A stretch of DNA of 64,000 nt from Acinetobacter tjernbergiae DSM 14971 = CIP 107465 (GTDB lineage Bacteria > Pseudomonadota > Gammaproteobacteria > Pseudomonadales > Moraxellaceae). The position numbers were made by a program, and so were the translations under genes. The notes beneath the pieces were generated by a model. It made no database searches. It saw nothing but the letters and a program-made list of their open reading frames with translations, and had not been told where the DNA came from. Position 1 is the first letter of the stretch; each line of letters starts with the position of its first letter. Below, in pieces: positions 17,581 to 27,139 of the stretch. The DNA is taken from NCBI RefSeq assembly GCF_000374425.1, contig NZ_KB894357.1, positions 62,001 to 126,000 of the forward strand, given 5' to 3'.

Positions 17581-18464
17581 CACAAACAGTAAAACGTAAG
17601 GGAATTATCCTTGCAGGTGGTTCTGGTACACGACTTTATCCGATAACGATGGGCACATCTAAACAACTGTTGCCAATCTATGATAAGCCCATGATTTATT
17701 ATCCATTGTCAGTGCTCATGCTAGCAGGGATTAATGAGATCCTTATTATTTCGACACCTGAAGATTTGCCGAACTTTGAAAAATTACTAGGTACAGGCAA
17801 AGAATTAGGTTTAAAGCTATCTTATAAAGCTCAACCATCTCCTGATGGACTGGCGCAAGCTTTCATTCTGGGTGAAGATTTTATTGGTACTGATAATGTC
17901 TGTCTCATTTTAGGGGATAACATCTTTTATGGGCAGAGTTTTGGGCAACAGCTTAAACGAGCTTCAGCGCAAGAATCAGGTGCCACAGTGTTCGGTTACT
18001 ATGTAAATGATCCTGAGCGTTTTGGTGTTGTTGATTTTGATCGTGATGGATGTGCTCTGAGTATTGAGGAAAAGCCTAAAAATCCAAAATCTAATTATGC
18101 TGTTACAGGTTTATACTTTTACGATAATAGTGTCGTTGATATAGCAAAGGCAGTTAAACCTTCAGAGCGTGGTGAATTAGAAATTACGGATGTAAATAAT
18201 ATTTATCTAAAACAGCAGCAATTAAATGTTGAAGTGCTTGGGCGTGGTTTTGCTTGGTTAGATACAGGAACGCATGATTCTTTACTTGAAGCTAGTCAAT
18301 TTGTGCAGACTATTGAACATCGTCAAGGATTAAAAGTTGCATGTTTAGAGGAAATCTCATTTCATAATGGTTGGATTAATAAGGACCAATTATTAGAACG
18401 TGCTGAATTTTTTAAGAAAACAGGTTATGGGCAATACCTGTTAAAATTACATCAAGAACAGTGA
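17577..18464 (+). CDS. rmlA: Glucose-1-phosphate thymidylyltransferase
   Basis: Makes dTDP-glucose from glucose-1-phosphate and dTTP, the entry step of the pathway. The 295-residue protein carries [38 protein letters not shown], the EEKPKNPKS segment and [11 protein letters not shown]. Length is normal. It overlaps rmlD by 4 nt and precedes rmlC by 22 nt. dTDP-L-rhamnose normally feedback-inhibits this enzyme family, which would also throttle the VioA/VioB branch. Confidence 0.96.
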   Translation: MTQTVKRKGIILAGGSGTRLYPITMGTSKQLLPIYDKPMIYYPLSVLMLAGINEILIISTPEDLPNFEKLLGTGKELGLKLSYKAQPSPDGLAQAFILGEDFIGTDNVCLILGDNIFYGQSFGQQLKRASAQESGATVFGYYVNDPERFGVVDFDRDGCALSIEEKPKNPKSNYAVTGLYFYDNSVVDIAKAVKPSERGELEITDVNNIYLKQQQLNVEVLGRGFAWLDTGTHDSLLEASQFVQTIEHRQGLKVACLEEISFHNGWINKDQLLERAEFFKKTGYGQYLLKLHQEQ

Positions 18465-18486
18465 TTTTTTATTTTAGGTTTAAAAG

Positions 18487-19050
18487 ATGAATATTGTTGA
18501 AACAAAGATTCAAGGTTTATTAATTATAGAGCCAGCGATATTTGAAGACGATCGTGGCTGGTTTATGGAAAGTTTTAATCAGCAAAAATTTGAAGCTGCA
18601 TTATTAGATCGAAACCAGCCAGTACCAAATTTTGTTCAAGATAATCATTCTTTTTCTAATAAAGGTGTATTGAGGGGATTACATTATCAAATTGCTCCTC
18701 ATGCACAAGGGAAATTAGTTCGAGTAGTTCAAGGTCGGGCTTGGGATGTAGCTGTTGATATTCGGAAAGATTCTAGTACATTTGGGCAATGGGTTGGAGT
18801 TGAGTTGACAGAGCAGAATCATAAACAATTTTGGATTCCTGCTGGTTTCGCTCATGGTTTTATTGCATTAGAAGATAATACGCAATTTCTGTACAAAACA
18901 ACTGATTACTATTCTAAAGAATGTGAACGTAGCATTATTTGGAATGATGAAACCTTGGCTATTGATTGGAAGCTTGAAGAGGGTATTGAGTTGAGATTGA
19001 GTGATAAAGATCAGCTAGCAGAGTTATTTGATATATTTAAGAAGAAATAA
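18487..19050 (+). CDS. rmlC: dTDP-4-dehydrorhamnose 3,5-epimerase
   Basis: Epimerises dTDP-4-keto-6-deoxyglucose toward rhamnose. The 187-residue cupin has FVQDNHSFSNKGVLRGLHYQ with the active-site His, VAVDIRKDSSTFGQWVGVEL, WIPAGFAHGFIAL and the LYKTTDYY segment. Length is typical. Its last base is shared with the next gene (TAATG), so the downstream glycosyltransferase is probably translated from the same message. Confidence 0.96.
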   Translation: MNIVETKIQGLLIIEPAIFEDDRGWFMESFNQQKFEAALLDRNQPVPNFVQDNHSFSNKGVLRGLHYQIAPHAQGKLVRVVQGRAWDVAVDIRKDSSTFGQWVGVELTEQNHKQFWIPAGFAHGFIALEDNTQFLYKTTDYYSKECERSIIWNDETLAIDWKLEEGIELRLSDKDQLAELFDIFKKK

Positions 19051-19934
19051 TGATGCATATCTTCATTTATTGCTACCCTTATAATGAAAACTCTGGTGGT
19101 GTGATTGCCTTACATAGATTATGTCATTTAATTAATGAGGCAACATGCCATAAAGCATATCTTGTACCACATCGTAAATTCGGTCTTAGGCATGATATAA
19201 AGAATATTTTTAAAAAAAAGGAATTTAATTTACATGGTGAATGGAATACACCTATTTGGCGTAAATTTTTTTTTCCAAATAAGTCGAGTTGTATAGTTAT
19301 TTACCCTGAAATTGTGAGTGGTAATCCATTAAGAATTAACCGAGTTGTACGGTGGTTTTTACATAATCCTGGATATTTTACTGGTGAAATTAATTATGGT
19401 GAAAATGAACTATATTATAGATACTCATCAGGATTCTTTTATAAGGTAGAGCATAATTCCACGCTATCTAACTTAATTTTAAATGTTAAATATACCCCAT
19501 TTGATATATATTTTGAGAATATAATAAATACAAAGGATATAGAGTCATGTCATATGGTAAGAAAGGGAGGGGGGAAAAAGATTGTACACTCCAATGATAG
19601 TATTTGCCTAGATAATAAAAATCATAAAGAGATTGCAGATATTTTTAGGCGCGCAAAAAGATTTATTTCATATGATCCTTATACCGCATATTCTCATTTT
19701 GCAGTTCTTTGTGGATGTGAGTCTATAATTGTACCAGATGAAGGTGTTTCAGTGAATAACTGGTATTCGGATACCTCTGATAGATTTGGTTTATCTTATG
19801 GGTTTGATCAAGACCAGCTTAACTGGGCTTCTAATACTCGACAAGACCTAGTGGATAAATTAAAAGCATCTGATTCTATGTGTGTTGAGTCGGTGAAAGA
19901 ATGTTTAAATGAAATGTTAAGTCATTTTAAATAA
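19050..19934 (+). CDS. Putative glycosyltransferase, WavQ-like
   Basis: A 294-residue protein without membrane helices. IFIYCYPYNENSGGVIALHRLC at the start, VIYPEIVSGNPLRINRVVRW and FLHNPG in the middle, and FISYDPYTAYSHFAVLCGCE near residue 210 are the pattern of WavQ-type lipopolysaccharide core transferases (GT-B-like, with the C-terminal donor site). ATG 19050 overlaps the rmlC stop by one base; ATG 19053 is an alternative. G+C drops sharply from here to vioB, suggesting a separately acquired block. Donor unknown. Confidence 0.65.
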   Translation: MMHIFIYCYPYNENSGGVIALHRLCHLINEATCHKAYLVPHRKFGLRHDIKNIFKKKEFNLHGEWNTPIWRKFFFPNKSSCIVIYPEIVSGNPLRINRVVRWFLHNPGYFTGEINYGENELYYRYSSGFFYKVEHNSTLSNLILNVKYTPFDIYFENIINTKDIESCHMVRKGGGKKIVHSNDSICLDNKNHKEIADIFRRAKRFISYDPYTAYSHFAVLCGCESIIVPDEGVSVNNWYSDTSDRFGLSYGFDQDQLNWASNTRQDLVDKLKASDSMCVESVKECLNEMLSHFK

Positions 19935-19967
19935 ATTGCGATTATATTTATTAGGTATAGTTTTAGT

Positions 19968-21065
19968 ATGAATGATTTTATATATGTAACACAACCATAT
20001 CTTCCTGATTTAAAAGATTTTATTCCTTATCTTGAAAAGATATGGGAAAATAAAATATTAACTAATGGTGGTCCATTGCACTTAGAGTTGGAAAAACAGC
20101 TTGAAAATTATTTGAATGTTCCATATGTTACATTATTTAATAATGGAACGAATGCATTAATTACGGCAATTCAAGCCTTAAATTTGAGTGAAGGGCAAGT
20201 TATTACTACGCCTTATAGTTTTGTAGCAACAGCTCATGCAATATTGTGGAATAATTTAGAACCAGTATTTGTTGATATTGAACCTTATTCACCAAACATT
20301 AATGTTTCTGAGATAGAAGCCAAGATTACAGATAAGACTGTCGCGATCTTGGCAGTGCATTGCTATGGTATACCTTGCAATGTAAAAGAGATAGAGGTTT
20401 TGGCTGAGAAATATAATCTTAAAGTAATTTATGATTCAGCGCATGCATTTGGTGTTAATATCAATAATAAAAGTATACTTGAATTTGGTGATCTAAGTGT
20501 AGTTAGTTTTCATGCTACAAAAGTTTTCAATACTTTTGAAGGTGGTGCAGTAATCTGCCATACTAAAGCAATGAAAGAAAGGTTGGTTCAACTTAAAAAT
20601 TTTGGTATTGTTGACGAAGATACGATTTATGAAATTGGTTTGAATGGGAAGCTAAGTGAAATACATTCGGCAATGGGGTTGCTTCAATTAAAGTCTTTTC
20701 CTGTTATATTATCTCAAAGAGAGAAAATTGACTCGTTTTATAGGAATGCTATAAATAATATTAAAGGAGTTCAATGTATTAATAGAGGATTTGTTTCTCA
20801 AGATAATTATTCATATTTTCCAATAATAGTAACTTCTGAATATTCTTTAAGTAGAGATCAATTGTTTGAGAAATTAAAATCAAAAGGAGTTATTGCTCGT
20901 AAATATTTTTATCCTTTAATTAGTGATTTTGAAATTTATAGTAAATATAATTCATTTACTCCAAATGCTAGCGATTTAGCAAAATCAGTTTTGTGTATTC
21001 CATTATACCCAAATTTAGAAATGAATATTTGCCAAAAAATCATTGATATAATCATAGAGGGATAA
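19968..21065 (+). CDS. vioA: dTDP-4-keto-6-deoxyglucose aminotransferase (VioA type)
   Basis: A 365-residue DegT/DnrJ/EryC1-family PLP enzyme. The opening FIYVTQPYLPDLKDFIPYLE, the NGGPLHLELEKQLENYL segment, TTPYSFVATAHAILW, IYDSAHAFGV and the PLP lysine Lys185 in SFHATKVFNTFEGGA follow VioA closely. VioA transfers an amino group from glutamate to C4 of dTDP-4-keto-6-deoxyglucose, giving dTDP-viosamine. Substrate supply by rmlA/rmlB immediately upstream and the acetyltransferase 1 nt downstream support this over the FdtB (C3) alternative. The gene is very A+T-rich. Confidence 0.82.
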   Translation: MNDFIYVTQPYLPDLKDFIPYLEKIWENKILTNGGPLHLELEKQLENYLNVPYVTLFNNGTNALITAIQALNLSEGQVITTPYSFVATAHAILWNNLEPVFVDIEPYSPNINVSEIEAKITDKTVAILAVHCYGIPCNVKEIEVLAEKYNLKVIYDSAHAFGVNINNKSILEFGDLSVVSFHATKVFNTFEGGAVICHTKAMKERLVQLKNFGIVDEDTIYEIGLNGKLSEIHSAMGLLQLKSFPVILSQREKIDSFYRNAINNIKGVQCINRGFVSQDNYSYFPIIVTSEYSLSRDQLFEKLKSKGVIARKYFYPLISDFEIYSKYNSFTPNASDLAKSVLCIPLYPNLEMNICQKIIDIIIEG

Positions 21066-21066
21066 A

Positions 21067-21690
21067 ATGAATAAATTAATAATCATCGGAGCTGGAGGCA
21101 TGGGAAGAGAAGTTGCTTGGCTTGCAAGAAGATGTAATAGAAAAATTGTTGGTTTTTTAGATGATACTATTGAAAAGCAGAACTTGGTTTTCAATGAAGT
21201 GCCTGTATTGGGTTTGGTTGAATCATATGAAAAATACTTGGATTGTGATTTTATCTTAGGTATAGGGAATCCAAGAGCTAGAGAAAAAATAATTAATAAT
21301 GTGTTAAAAAAGGTAAAGAATTTTGCAACTTTAGTTGATCCTACTGCATTAATTGGTGAAAATGTGAATTTAGGGGAAGGTGTTATAATTGGCGCTGGTT
21401 CAATTCTAACATTGGATATTAAAGTTGGTAATCATGTAATTATTAATATCAATACTACTATTAGCCATGATGTTATAATAAAAGATTACGTCACGATTGC
21501 ACCAAATGTTGCACTTTCAGGAAATATTGAAGTTGGAAAATTAGTAGAAATTGGTACTAATGCTGCTGTTAGAGAAAAGCTCCATATCAATAATGGTGCG
21601 ATGATTGGTATGGGGGCTGTAGTTACGAAAGATATATCTAATAATAAAATAGTAATTGGCAATCCTGCAAAAAATTTTAAAGAATACTAG
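21067..21690 (+). CDS. vioB: Sugar acetyltransferase (VioB/PglD/NeuD family)
   Basis: A 207-residue protein with an N-terminal Rossmann-like sugar-nucleotide domain (LIIIGAGGMGREVAWLAR) and a C-terminal left-handed beta helix of hexapeptide repeats (ALIGENVNLGEGVIIGAGSI onward). It contains the catalytic-type His in NINTTISHDVIIKDYVTIAPN. The family acetylates 4-amino-4,6-dideoxy sugars. Downstream of VioA by 1 nt, it should make dTDP-4-acetamido-4,6-dideoxyglucose (dTDP-Qui4NAc). Very low G+C, like vioA. It is the last plus-strand gene of the locus. Confidence 0.82.
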   Translation: MNKLIIIGAGGMGREVAWLARRCNRKIVGFLDDTIEKQNLVFNEVPVLGLVESYEKYLDCDFILGIGNPRAREKIINNVLKKVKNFATLVDPTALIGENVNLGEGVIIGAGSILTLDIKVGNHVIININTTISHDVIIKDYVTIAPNVALSGNIEVGKLVEIGTNAAVREKLHINNGAMIGMGAVVTKDISNNKIVIGNPAKNFKEY

Positions 21691-22107
21691 AGTATGATAT
21701 TAGTAGGCTAAATTCAAAATATAATCTGTTATTCTTTCATTAGTTATAGGTGCCTTTGTTGCACAAAGCCTCTTCAAGGCATAGTTTATGCTAGTCTACC
21801 TTTAGGTGAAATTTACATCGGCATTTGTTCAACCATTAGAGAAAATGTTGAACGAGATATGCCTGTATAATGCCTAAACTGAGAATCAGAAAGATTTTTT
21901 GAGTCTAGATATTTCATACACAGATTATGCACGAATACTAGGAAATCTGCGGTACAAATATAAATCAAAAAGATGATCATTTTTTGATTTATGAAAGAGA
22001 TCTATTCTACTTTATAAGGTTTTTGATTTTATATAGTATACGATAAAGCCACCATTTAATATTAAACCTTAATAAAGTAAATATTGTTATGTTGTTTTTA
22101 AATTCTT
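21691..22107. other. Gene-free junction with IS-end-like sequence
   Basis: No gene is visible. At 21749-21770 GGTGCCTTTGTTGCACAAAGCC contains the CTTTGT/ACAAAG inverted pair and resembles the terminal repeat of some IS5-group insertion sequences. GTTCAAC at 21827-21833 and GTTGAAC at 21847-21853 form another inverted repeat. No transposase frame survives, so this may be a decayed insertion sequence at the edge of the low-G+C block. The right part is the 3' flank of the convergent gene. Confidence 0.35.
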
Positions 22108-23004
22108 CTATATATATATTAGCTTGAGCTTTATTTTTTTTCTATAACTCTCTTTAATAATTTTTTTATAGCTAATATTTAATTTATTTGTGTAGAATTT
22201 CTTAATATTTGTTATTGGTGTTTTATCTTTGTTGTTTTTTAGGCTATTAATAATATTTTTTCTAAAAATAATTAACTGTTCTTCAAGATCAAATTTTTTG
22301 TGGTTCAAGTTTTCTTGAACTTGAGCAATAACACTCTTATCGTGATAACGGAAATAATTAAGTGGTTCTGAATTAAAATAAATATCTCCATTAGTTACAA
22401 TTTTTGTCCATATATCCCAATCTCCAATATATTTCAAACTAGTAACTGCTCCTCCAACTTTTATGTATGTATCCTTTTTAAATAACACAGCACTGGCATT
22501 GGGAATAGTATTTTCATGGCATAAAAACCTTTCAATATAGTGTAAGCCATCTTGGGTGAAATCTTGATTAAAATATTCAAGATCAAGTGGGTCTGTTTGG
22601 CTTTTCCATGTGCCTGTAATTTCTCCAGTTGCATTCATTCTATAGGATTGACTGTAAGCTAAGACCAGTTGAGGATTTTTTTCAAACTGTGGAACTAATG
22701 TAGCTAAAAACTCATGATCTGCAATATCATCGGATTCCGCAATCCAGATTAACTCGCCTTTTGCGAGTTCTAAGCCCTTATTCCATTGGAAAAATGTAGA
22801 ACCTGAATTTTTTTTATTAATAATACAATGGCTGACTTTGGGGTGATTTTCATATTTTTTAATAATTTTGTGACTATCATCAGGGGATTTATCATCTAAG
22901 ATAATCATTTCAAAATTCTGAAAGCTTTGATTTAAAATACTTTCTATGCGTTCTTGTAAATAAAGGGCGTGATTATAACTTGGTATTATTATACTAACAA
23001 ACAT
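22108..23004 (-). CDS. GT2 glycosyltransferase
   Basis: A 298-residue family 2 enzyme: FVSIIIPSYNHALYLQERIE at the start, MIILDDKSPDDS as the nucleotide-binding aspartates, LIWIAESDDIAD as the metal motif, and IGDWDIWTKIV as the likely catalytic region. The C-terminal 60 residues are lysine-rich and basic (NKLNISYKKIIKESYRKK), possibly for membrane contact. It is convergent with vioB and on the same strand as the acyltransferase and aspS, forming the distal end of the outer-core locus. Donor unknown. Confidence 0.85.
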   Translation of the reverse strand: MFVSIIIPSYNHALYLQERIESILNQSFQNFEMIILDDKSPDDSHKIIKKYENHPKVSHCIINKKNSGSTFFQWNKGLELAKGELIWIAESDDIADHEFLATLVPQFEKNPQLVLAYSQSYRMNATGEITGTWKSQTDPLDLEYFNQDFTQDGLHYIERFLCHENTIPNASAVLFKKDTYIKVGGAVTSLKYIGDWDIWTKIVTNGDIYFNSEPLNYFRYHDKSVIAQVQENLNHKKFDLEEQLIIFRKNIINSLKNNKDKTPITNIKKFYTNKLNISYKKIIKESYRKKIKLKLIYI

Positions 23005-23077
23005 AAAGAAATATCCAAAAATTTAACTTGAGGTAAGAAATTTTGTTCTAGTCAAGTATAAAATAAATCCTAATTAA

Positions 23078-23956
23078 TTAAGAAGAATAACTTTTTAAAT
23101 ATAAGTCATCTGTATTATTTTTAAACCGCTTATACCCCCACATATATTCAGTTGGGAAACGGTTGATCATGTTCTCAACGGCTTTGTTGAGTGCTGTTGT
23201 TGCGATTTCGATATCACGATCATAGAGTTGAGGATCATTGAGATCATCACAATACACATCAAAACCTTCACCATCTTCACGGCGGAAACAACTTAAACCG
23301 ACAAGACGACATTGCGTTTTTTGTGCCATTTTACTGGCAAGGGTACTGGTTAAACACGGAATTCCAAAAAAAGGAACAATCACTCCGCCCGAAGGCTGAG
23401 GAACATGATCAGGTAAAATAACGCTAAATCCACCTTGTTTTAGGTTCTTAAATAAAGCTTTGACACCATTAGCATCGGTTGGCACTAAGGTTGCATTCAG
23501 TCTTTGGCGAGCATGTAACGCAAAAGCATTAAATCCACTGTCTTTCATCGGTTTATACATAATGGTTGGTGTACCATATTGATTGACCCATGCATTCATC
23601 ATTTCCCATGTACCAAGGTGAGGAGTAATGATCAGCGCACCTTTGGGATTGTTCAATGCATCCGTTAAGACTTTTAAGTGATGTACGGTGTGAATCTGTT
23701 CAATGCTCCATTCAGGCGGCATTGCCCAGCATTTTCCAGATTCAACATAGCTCAAGCATTGCTTAGTCACACTTTCTCGAGCAAGTCGTTCTTTTTGTTC
23801 TTGACTCAGTTCAGGGTAAGCCAAACCAATATTGACTCTGGTTTTCCAAAGCATACTTTTATTAGGGTTTTGATTAATAAAATATGCTGCCACTTTTGCA
23901 ATACTGCGCAAAAATGCTAAAGGTAAAATACGAAGTAAGCTAACGTAAAATGACAT
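23078..23956 (-). CDS. Lipid A late acyltransferase family protein (LpxL/LpxM-like)
   Basis: A 292-residue inner-membrane acyltransferase: N-terminal hydrophobic helix, then ALIITPHLGTWEMM with the H-x4-E catalytic motif (about residue 112), VILPDHVPQPSGGVIVPFFG in place of the usual D-Q-x(8-9)-G-V-F-V-PFFG segment, and PTEYMWGYKRFKN (the usual form is Y-x-W-x-YKRFK) at the C-terminus. It would transfer an acyl chain onto lipid A or a precursor. It ends the glycan locus 5 nt after the small membrane-protein gene, which is upstream in transcription. Whether it is LpxL or LpxM cannot be told from sequence alone. Confidence 0.85.
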   Translation of the reverse strand: MSFYVSLLRILPLAFLRSIAKVAAYFINQNPNKSMLWKTRVNIGLAYPELSQEQKERLARESVTKQCLSYVESGKCWAMPPEWSIEQIHTVHHLKVLTDALNNPKGALIITPHLGTWEMMNAWVNQYGTPTIMYKPMKDSGFNAFALHARQRLNATLVPTDANGVKALFKNLKQGGFSVILPDHVPQPSGGVIVPFFGIPCLTSTLASKMAQKTQCRLVGLSCFRREDGEGFDVYCDDLNDPQLYDRDIEIATTALNKAVENMINRFPTEYMWGYKRFKNNTDDLYLKSYSS

Positions 23957-23961
23957 TTAGA

Positions 23962-24183
23962 TTAATCTTTTTGATCGGCATTGCCTTTGAGCACCATATA
24001 AATCAGTGCTACAAAAATGAGTAACGCACCAGCGAGACTACTTATGCAGAAATATAAAATGCGTTGGTTGGTGGTAATATTAAAGAGCTCATTTGCCAAG
24101 ATATAACGCATGAAAAACCATTGAGCAAGTGAAAACACAATAATTACAATCGTGTGTCGACGTACATTAGGACGCATTGCCAT
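23962..24183 (-). CDS. Small two-helix membrane protein
   Basis: A 73-residue protein with two hydrophobic helices (about residues 12-29 and 43-65). The charged N-terminus (MAMRPNVRRH) and a short acidic tail give a hairpin topology. It is followed 5 nt later by the acyltransferase, so co-transcription is likely. No family recognised. Confidence 0.65.
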   Translation of the reverse strand: MAMRPNVRRHTIVIIVFSLAQWFFMRYILANELFNITTNQRILYFCISSLAGALLIFVALIYMVLKGNADQKD

Positions 24184-24260
24184 AAGACTGACCTCTCAAT
24201 AAAAAAAGCAGCCTATTATGCCATTACACAACATGATCGCAAAGTAAAACCATGTAATAT

Positions 24261-24284
24261 AAAAAACCCTGCATTGAGCAGGGT
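24261..24284 (-). terminator. Rho-independent terminator of aspS
   Basis: On the minus strand ACCCTGC and GCAGGGT pair around a 5-nt loop, followed by a run of T (A residues at 24261-24266 on the plus strand). It lies 25 nt past the aspS stop. Confidence 0.85.
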
Positions 24285-24309
24285 CTTATTCAGCAATAAG
24301 TTGAAAAAA

Positions 24310-26091
24310 TTACTTTTCTTCAGCTTTTGCTTTCTCGCGTAAACGAATGCCTAAGTCACGTAATTGATTTGCTTCAACTGGTGCAGGTGCTTGTGTCAAT
24401 GGACATTCAGCAGTCTTGGTTTTCGGGAATGCAATCACATCACGAATTGAAGATGCACCTGTCATTAACATGACAAGACGATCTAAACCGAATGCTAAAC
24501 CACCGTGTGGAGGCGCACCATAACGTAATGCATTGAGTAGGAAACTGAATTTTTCTTCAGCTTCTTCTTCACCAATACCAAGTGCTTCAAAAATGGCTTT
24601 TTGCATTTCTAAATTATAGATACGTAATGAACCACCACCAACTTCTGTACCATTCAATACCATATCGTAAGCAACAGATAACGCAGCACCAGGGTTATTC
24701 TTCACTTCTTCAACAGTTGATTTTGGTAGTGTAAATGGGTGATGAACAGACGTCCATTTGCCATCATCTGTTTCTTCAAACATTGGGAAGTCAACAACCC
24801 ACAGTGGCGCCCACTCACATGTTGAAAGATTCAAGTCATGACCAATCTTGACACGAAGTGCACCCATTGCATCATTTACGATCTTGGCTTTATCTGCACC
24901 AAAGAACACGATGTCGCCATTTTCAGCACCAACACGTTTGAGTAGATCAAGTACGATTGGTTCGATGAATTTAACGATTGGTGATTGAAGACCTTCGATG
25001 CCTTTTTCAAGTTCATTGACTTTGATATACGCCAAGCCTTTTGCACCGTAGATGCCTACGAATTTGGTATATTCATCAATTGCACTACGTGGTAATGCGC
25101 CTGCGCCTGGTACACGTAAAGCAACGATACGACCTTTAGGATCTTTAGCAGGACCAGCGAATACTTTGAATTCAACCTCTTGCATCAAATCTGCAACGTC
25201 GATCAGTTTCAATGGAATACGCATATCTGGCTTATCAGATGCATAATCACGCATTGCATCTGCATAGGTCATACGTTCGAATTTATCAAATTTAACACCA
25301 AGAAGTTCATCGAACATCTTCACTGTTAAAACTTCCATTAAATCCATGATGTCATCGTCACTCATGAACGATGTTTCAACGTCGATTTGGGTAAATTCAG
25401 GTTGACGATCCGCACGTAAATCTTCGTCACGGAAACATTTAGCAATTTGATAGTAACGGTCAATACCACCCACCATAAGCAATTGTTTGAACAATTGTGG
25501 TGATTGTGGCAGTGCATAGAAGCTACCATTCGAAACACGGCTTGGAACTAAATAGTCACGGGCACCTTCAGGAGTTGCACGTGTCAAAATCGGTGTTTCT
25601 ACATCTAAGAAACCATTGTCTTCGAAATAGTTACGAATGAGGTTGGTTAACTTAGAACGGAAACGTAAACGATCGAGCATTTCTTGACGACGAATGTCCA
25701 AGAAACGATATTTCAAACGAATTTCTTCAGAAATATTGGTATTTTCATCATTCAGTGGGAATGGTGGTGTTTCTGAAGCGGCAAGAACTTCGATTTCTTT
25801 ACCTAAAACTTCGATTTGACCACTGACGATGTTGGTATTTTCTGTGCCTTCATAGCGACGACGAACACGACCTGTAATTTTTAATACAAACTCAGAACGT
25901 GATTTATCCGCAGTTGCAAATGCTTCTGGTGTATCTGGGTCGATAACGACTTGTACTAAACCATCACGGTCACGCATATCGAGGAAAATTACACCGCCAT
26001 GGTCACGGCGACGGTGAACCCAACCGCATAGAGTCACTGTTTGATCGATTTGGGCTTCAGTTAAAGAGCCACAGTAATGAGTGCGCATCAT
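24310..26091 (-). CDS. aspS: Aspartyl-tRNA synthetase
   Basis: A 593-residue class IIb synthetase charging tRNA-Asp (or Asp/Asn in the non-discriminating type). It has the N-terminal OB fold ([20 protein letters not shown]), motif 2 ([18 protein letters not shown]), the bacterial GAD insertion (about residues 300-410) and motif 3 ([13 protein letters not shown]). Length is normal. It is the right boundary of the outer-core locus in A. baumannii. It has its own terminator and a 151-nt gap upstream. Confidence 0.97.
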   Translation of the reverse strand: MMRTHYCGSLTEAQIDQTVTLCGWVHRRRDHGGVIFLDMRDRDGLVQVVIDPDTPEAFATADKSRSEFVLKITGRVRRRYEGTENTNIVSGQIEVLGKEIEVLAASETPPFPLNDENTNISEEIRLKYRFLDIRRQEMLDRLRFRSKLTNLIRNYFEDNGFLDVETPILTRATPEGARDYLVPSRVSNGSFYALPQSPQLFKQLLMVGGIDRYYQIAKCFRDEDLRADRQPEFTQIDVETSFMSDDDIMDLMEVLTVKMFDELLGVKFDKFERMTYADAMRDYASDKPDMRIPLKLIDVADLMQEVEFKVFAGPAKDPKGRIVALRVPGAGALPRSAIDEYTKFVGIYGAKGLAYIKVNELEKGIEGLQSPIVKFIEPIVLDLLKRVGAENGDIVFFGADKAKIVNDAMGALRVKIGHDLNLSTCEWAPLWVVDFPMFEETDDGKWTSVHHPFTLPKSTVEEVKNNPGAALSVAYDMVLNGTEVGGGSLRIYNLEMQKAIFEALGIGEEEAEEKFSFLLNALRYGAPPHGGLAFGLDRLVMLMTGASSIRDVIAFPKTKTAECPLTQAPAPVEANQLRDLGIRLREKAKAEEK

Positions 26092-26242
26092 ATTGAATTA
26101 TATATCCAAACTATATTGGCTGTAGACGGTGAATGCGTAAACAGCGCACCACCAATGAAAGGGAGATTATGCCTTGTTGTATAAAATGCTACAAGGGTAA
26201 GACTAGGAAACTCCAAAATTTGCAGTCACAGCTGTTTAATAA

Positions 26243-27004
26243 TTAGGTTGAGTTGCATTTTCGTGTGAAATATAAAAAGATCATACAGCCAAAGCTAAAA
26301 CTGATGATTGCACCTTGTGTAAAGGTCTTCATAAAAAAGCCAATCCACATATATAAATCTGTTGATAAATGTATGGGAAAGGTGGATAGCTGCATAAAAT
26401 AAGACAATAATCCACATATAAAGGTTAGGCTAAACAATAGGATTGATAAACTCTTAACTTTTCTGTTGAGCGCTATGTTCAGTCGGTATTTTAAAAAGAA
26501 TTGAAGATACATCCAGAGGACAACTGGCAAGGCAAGGATGGAAGAACCAATTTGTAAAATACGATGCATGGGGGAGTTATATGGACCCAATGTCACTGAT
26601 TGGGCTAGAAATTCATGAAAAGCGAAAGTTCTAAAATCTAGATGAGTGAGACCATCCCAAATGATATGTGTGGTGGTCCCCAGTAAAATGGCAAAACAGA
26701 CTTTCAGACTAAAGCTGAGAAAAGAATAAAAATGAAATATGGGGAGTGGATGGGATAGAACCAATATTTTAAAAAGCGTGGGGCGATATAGGCCATACCA
26801 TAACAAGCAGAAAAATAGCCCTACAAATAAATCAGGATAGAACAGCCCTTGCCATTGATGATTAAGATGAATTTCAGTTTTAACCAATAAGCGATATAAA
26901 TCAGGTGTCATACAACCAATCGCCAAGGCAGCAATAGGTAACTGACCTTTACTTAATTTGGATAAGGGCGGTGCAAGTACCGCATGGGAAAGCGTAAAAG
27001 GCAT
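26243..27004 (-). CDS. DUF4184 family membrane protein
   Basis: A 253-residue protein with about six hydrophobic segments. MPFTLSHAVLAPPL at the start, IGCMTPDLYRLL near residue 30 and LGTTTHIIWDGLTH near residue 107 are the conserved His/Asp motifs of DUF4184, which suggest a membrane-embedded metal site. Biochemical role unknown. It is divergent from the znuD-like gene, with 135 nt between them holding the Zur-type palindrome, so joint zinc control is possible but not shown. Confidence 0.8.
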   Translation of the reverse strand: MPFTLSHAVLAPPLSKLSKGQLPIAALAIGCMTPDLYRLLVKTEIHLNHQWQGLFYPDLFVGLFFCLLWYGLYRPTLFKILVLSHPLPIFHFYSFLSFSLKVCFAILLGTTTHIIWDGLTHLDFRTFAFHEFLAQSVTLGPYNSPMHRILQIGSSILALPVVLWMYLQFFLKYRLNIALNRKVKSLSILLFSLTFICGLLSYFMQLSTFPIHLSTDLYMWIGFFMKTFTQGAIISFSFGCMIFLYFTRKCNST

Positions 27005-27095
27005 ATCCTTGAAGTATTCAGGTCATTAACAGAATGGATAAACAGTGTAGCAAATGTTTTTTGTTGAGATATTTTTTATTGCAAAATAATTGAAA

Positions 27096-27110
27096 TGTTA
27101 TAATATAACA
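27096..27110 (+). promoter_or_regulatory. Zur-type operator overlapping the -10 of znuD
   Basis: TGTTATA-A-TATAACA is a perfect 7+1+7 palindrome, extended on the left to GAAATGTTATA, the form of the Acinetobacter Zur box. It includes TATAAT at 27099-27104, a consensus -10, with TTATTG at 27076-27081 as a possible -35 (17-nt spacer). Binding of zinc-loaded Zur would block transcription of the downstream receptor gene. Confidence 0.85.
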
Positions 27111-27139
27111 ATAATGTTTAAACTAATTTGAGACATGGC

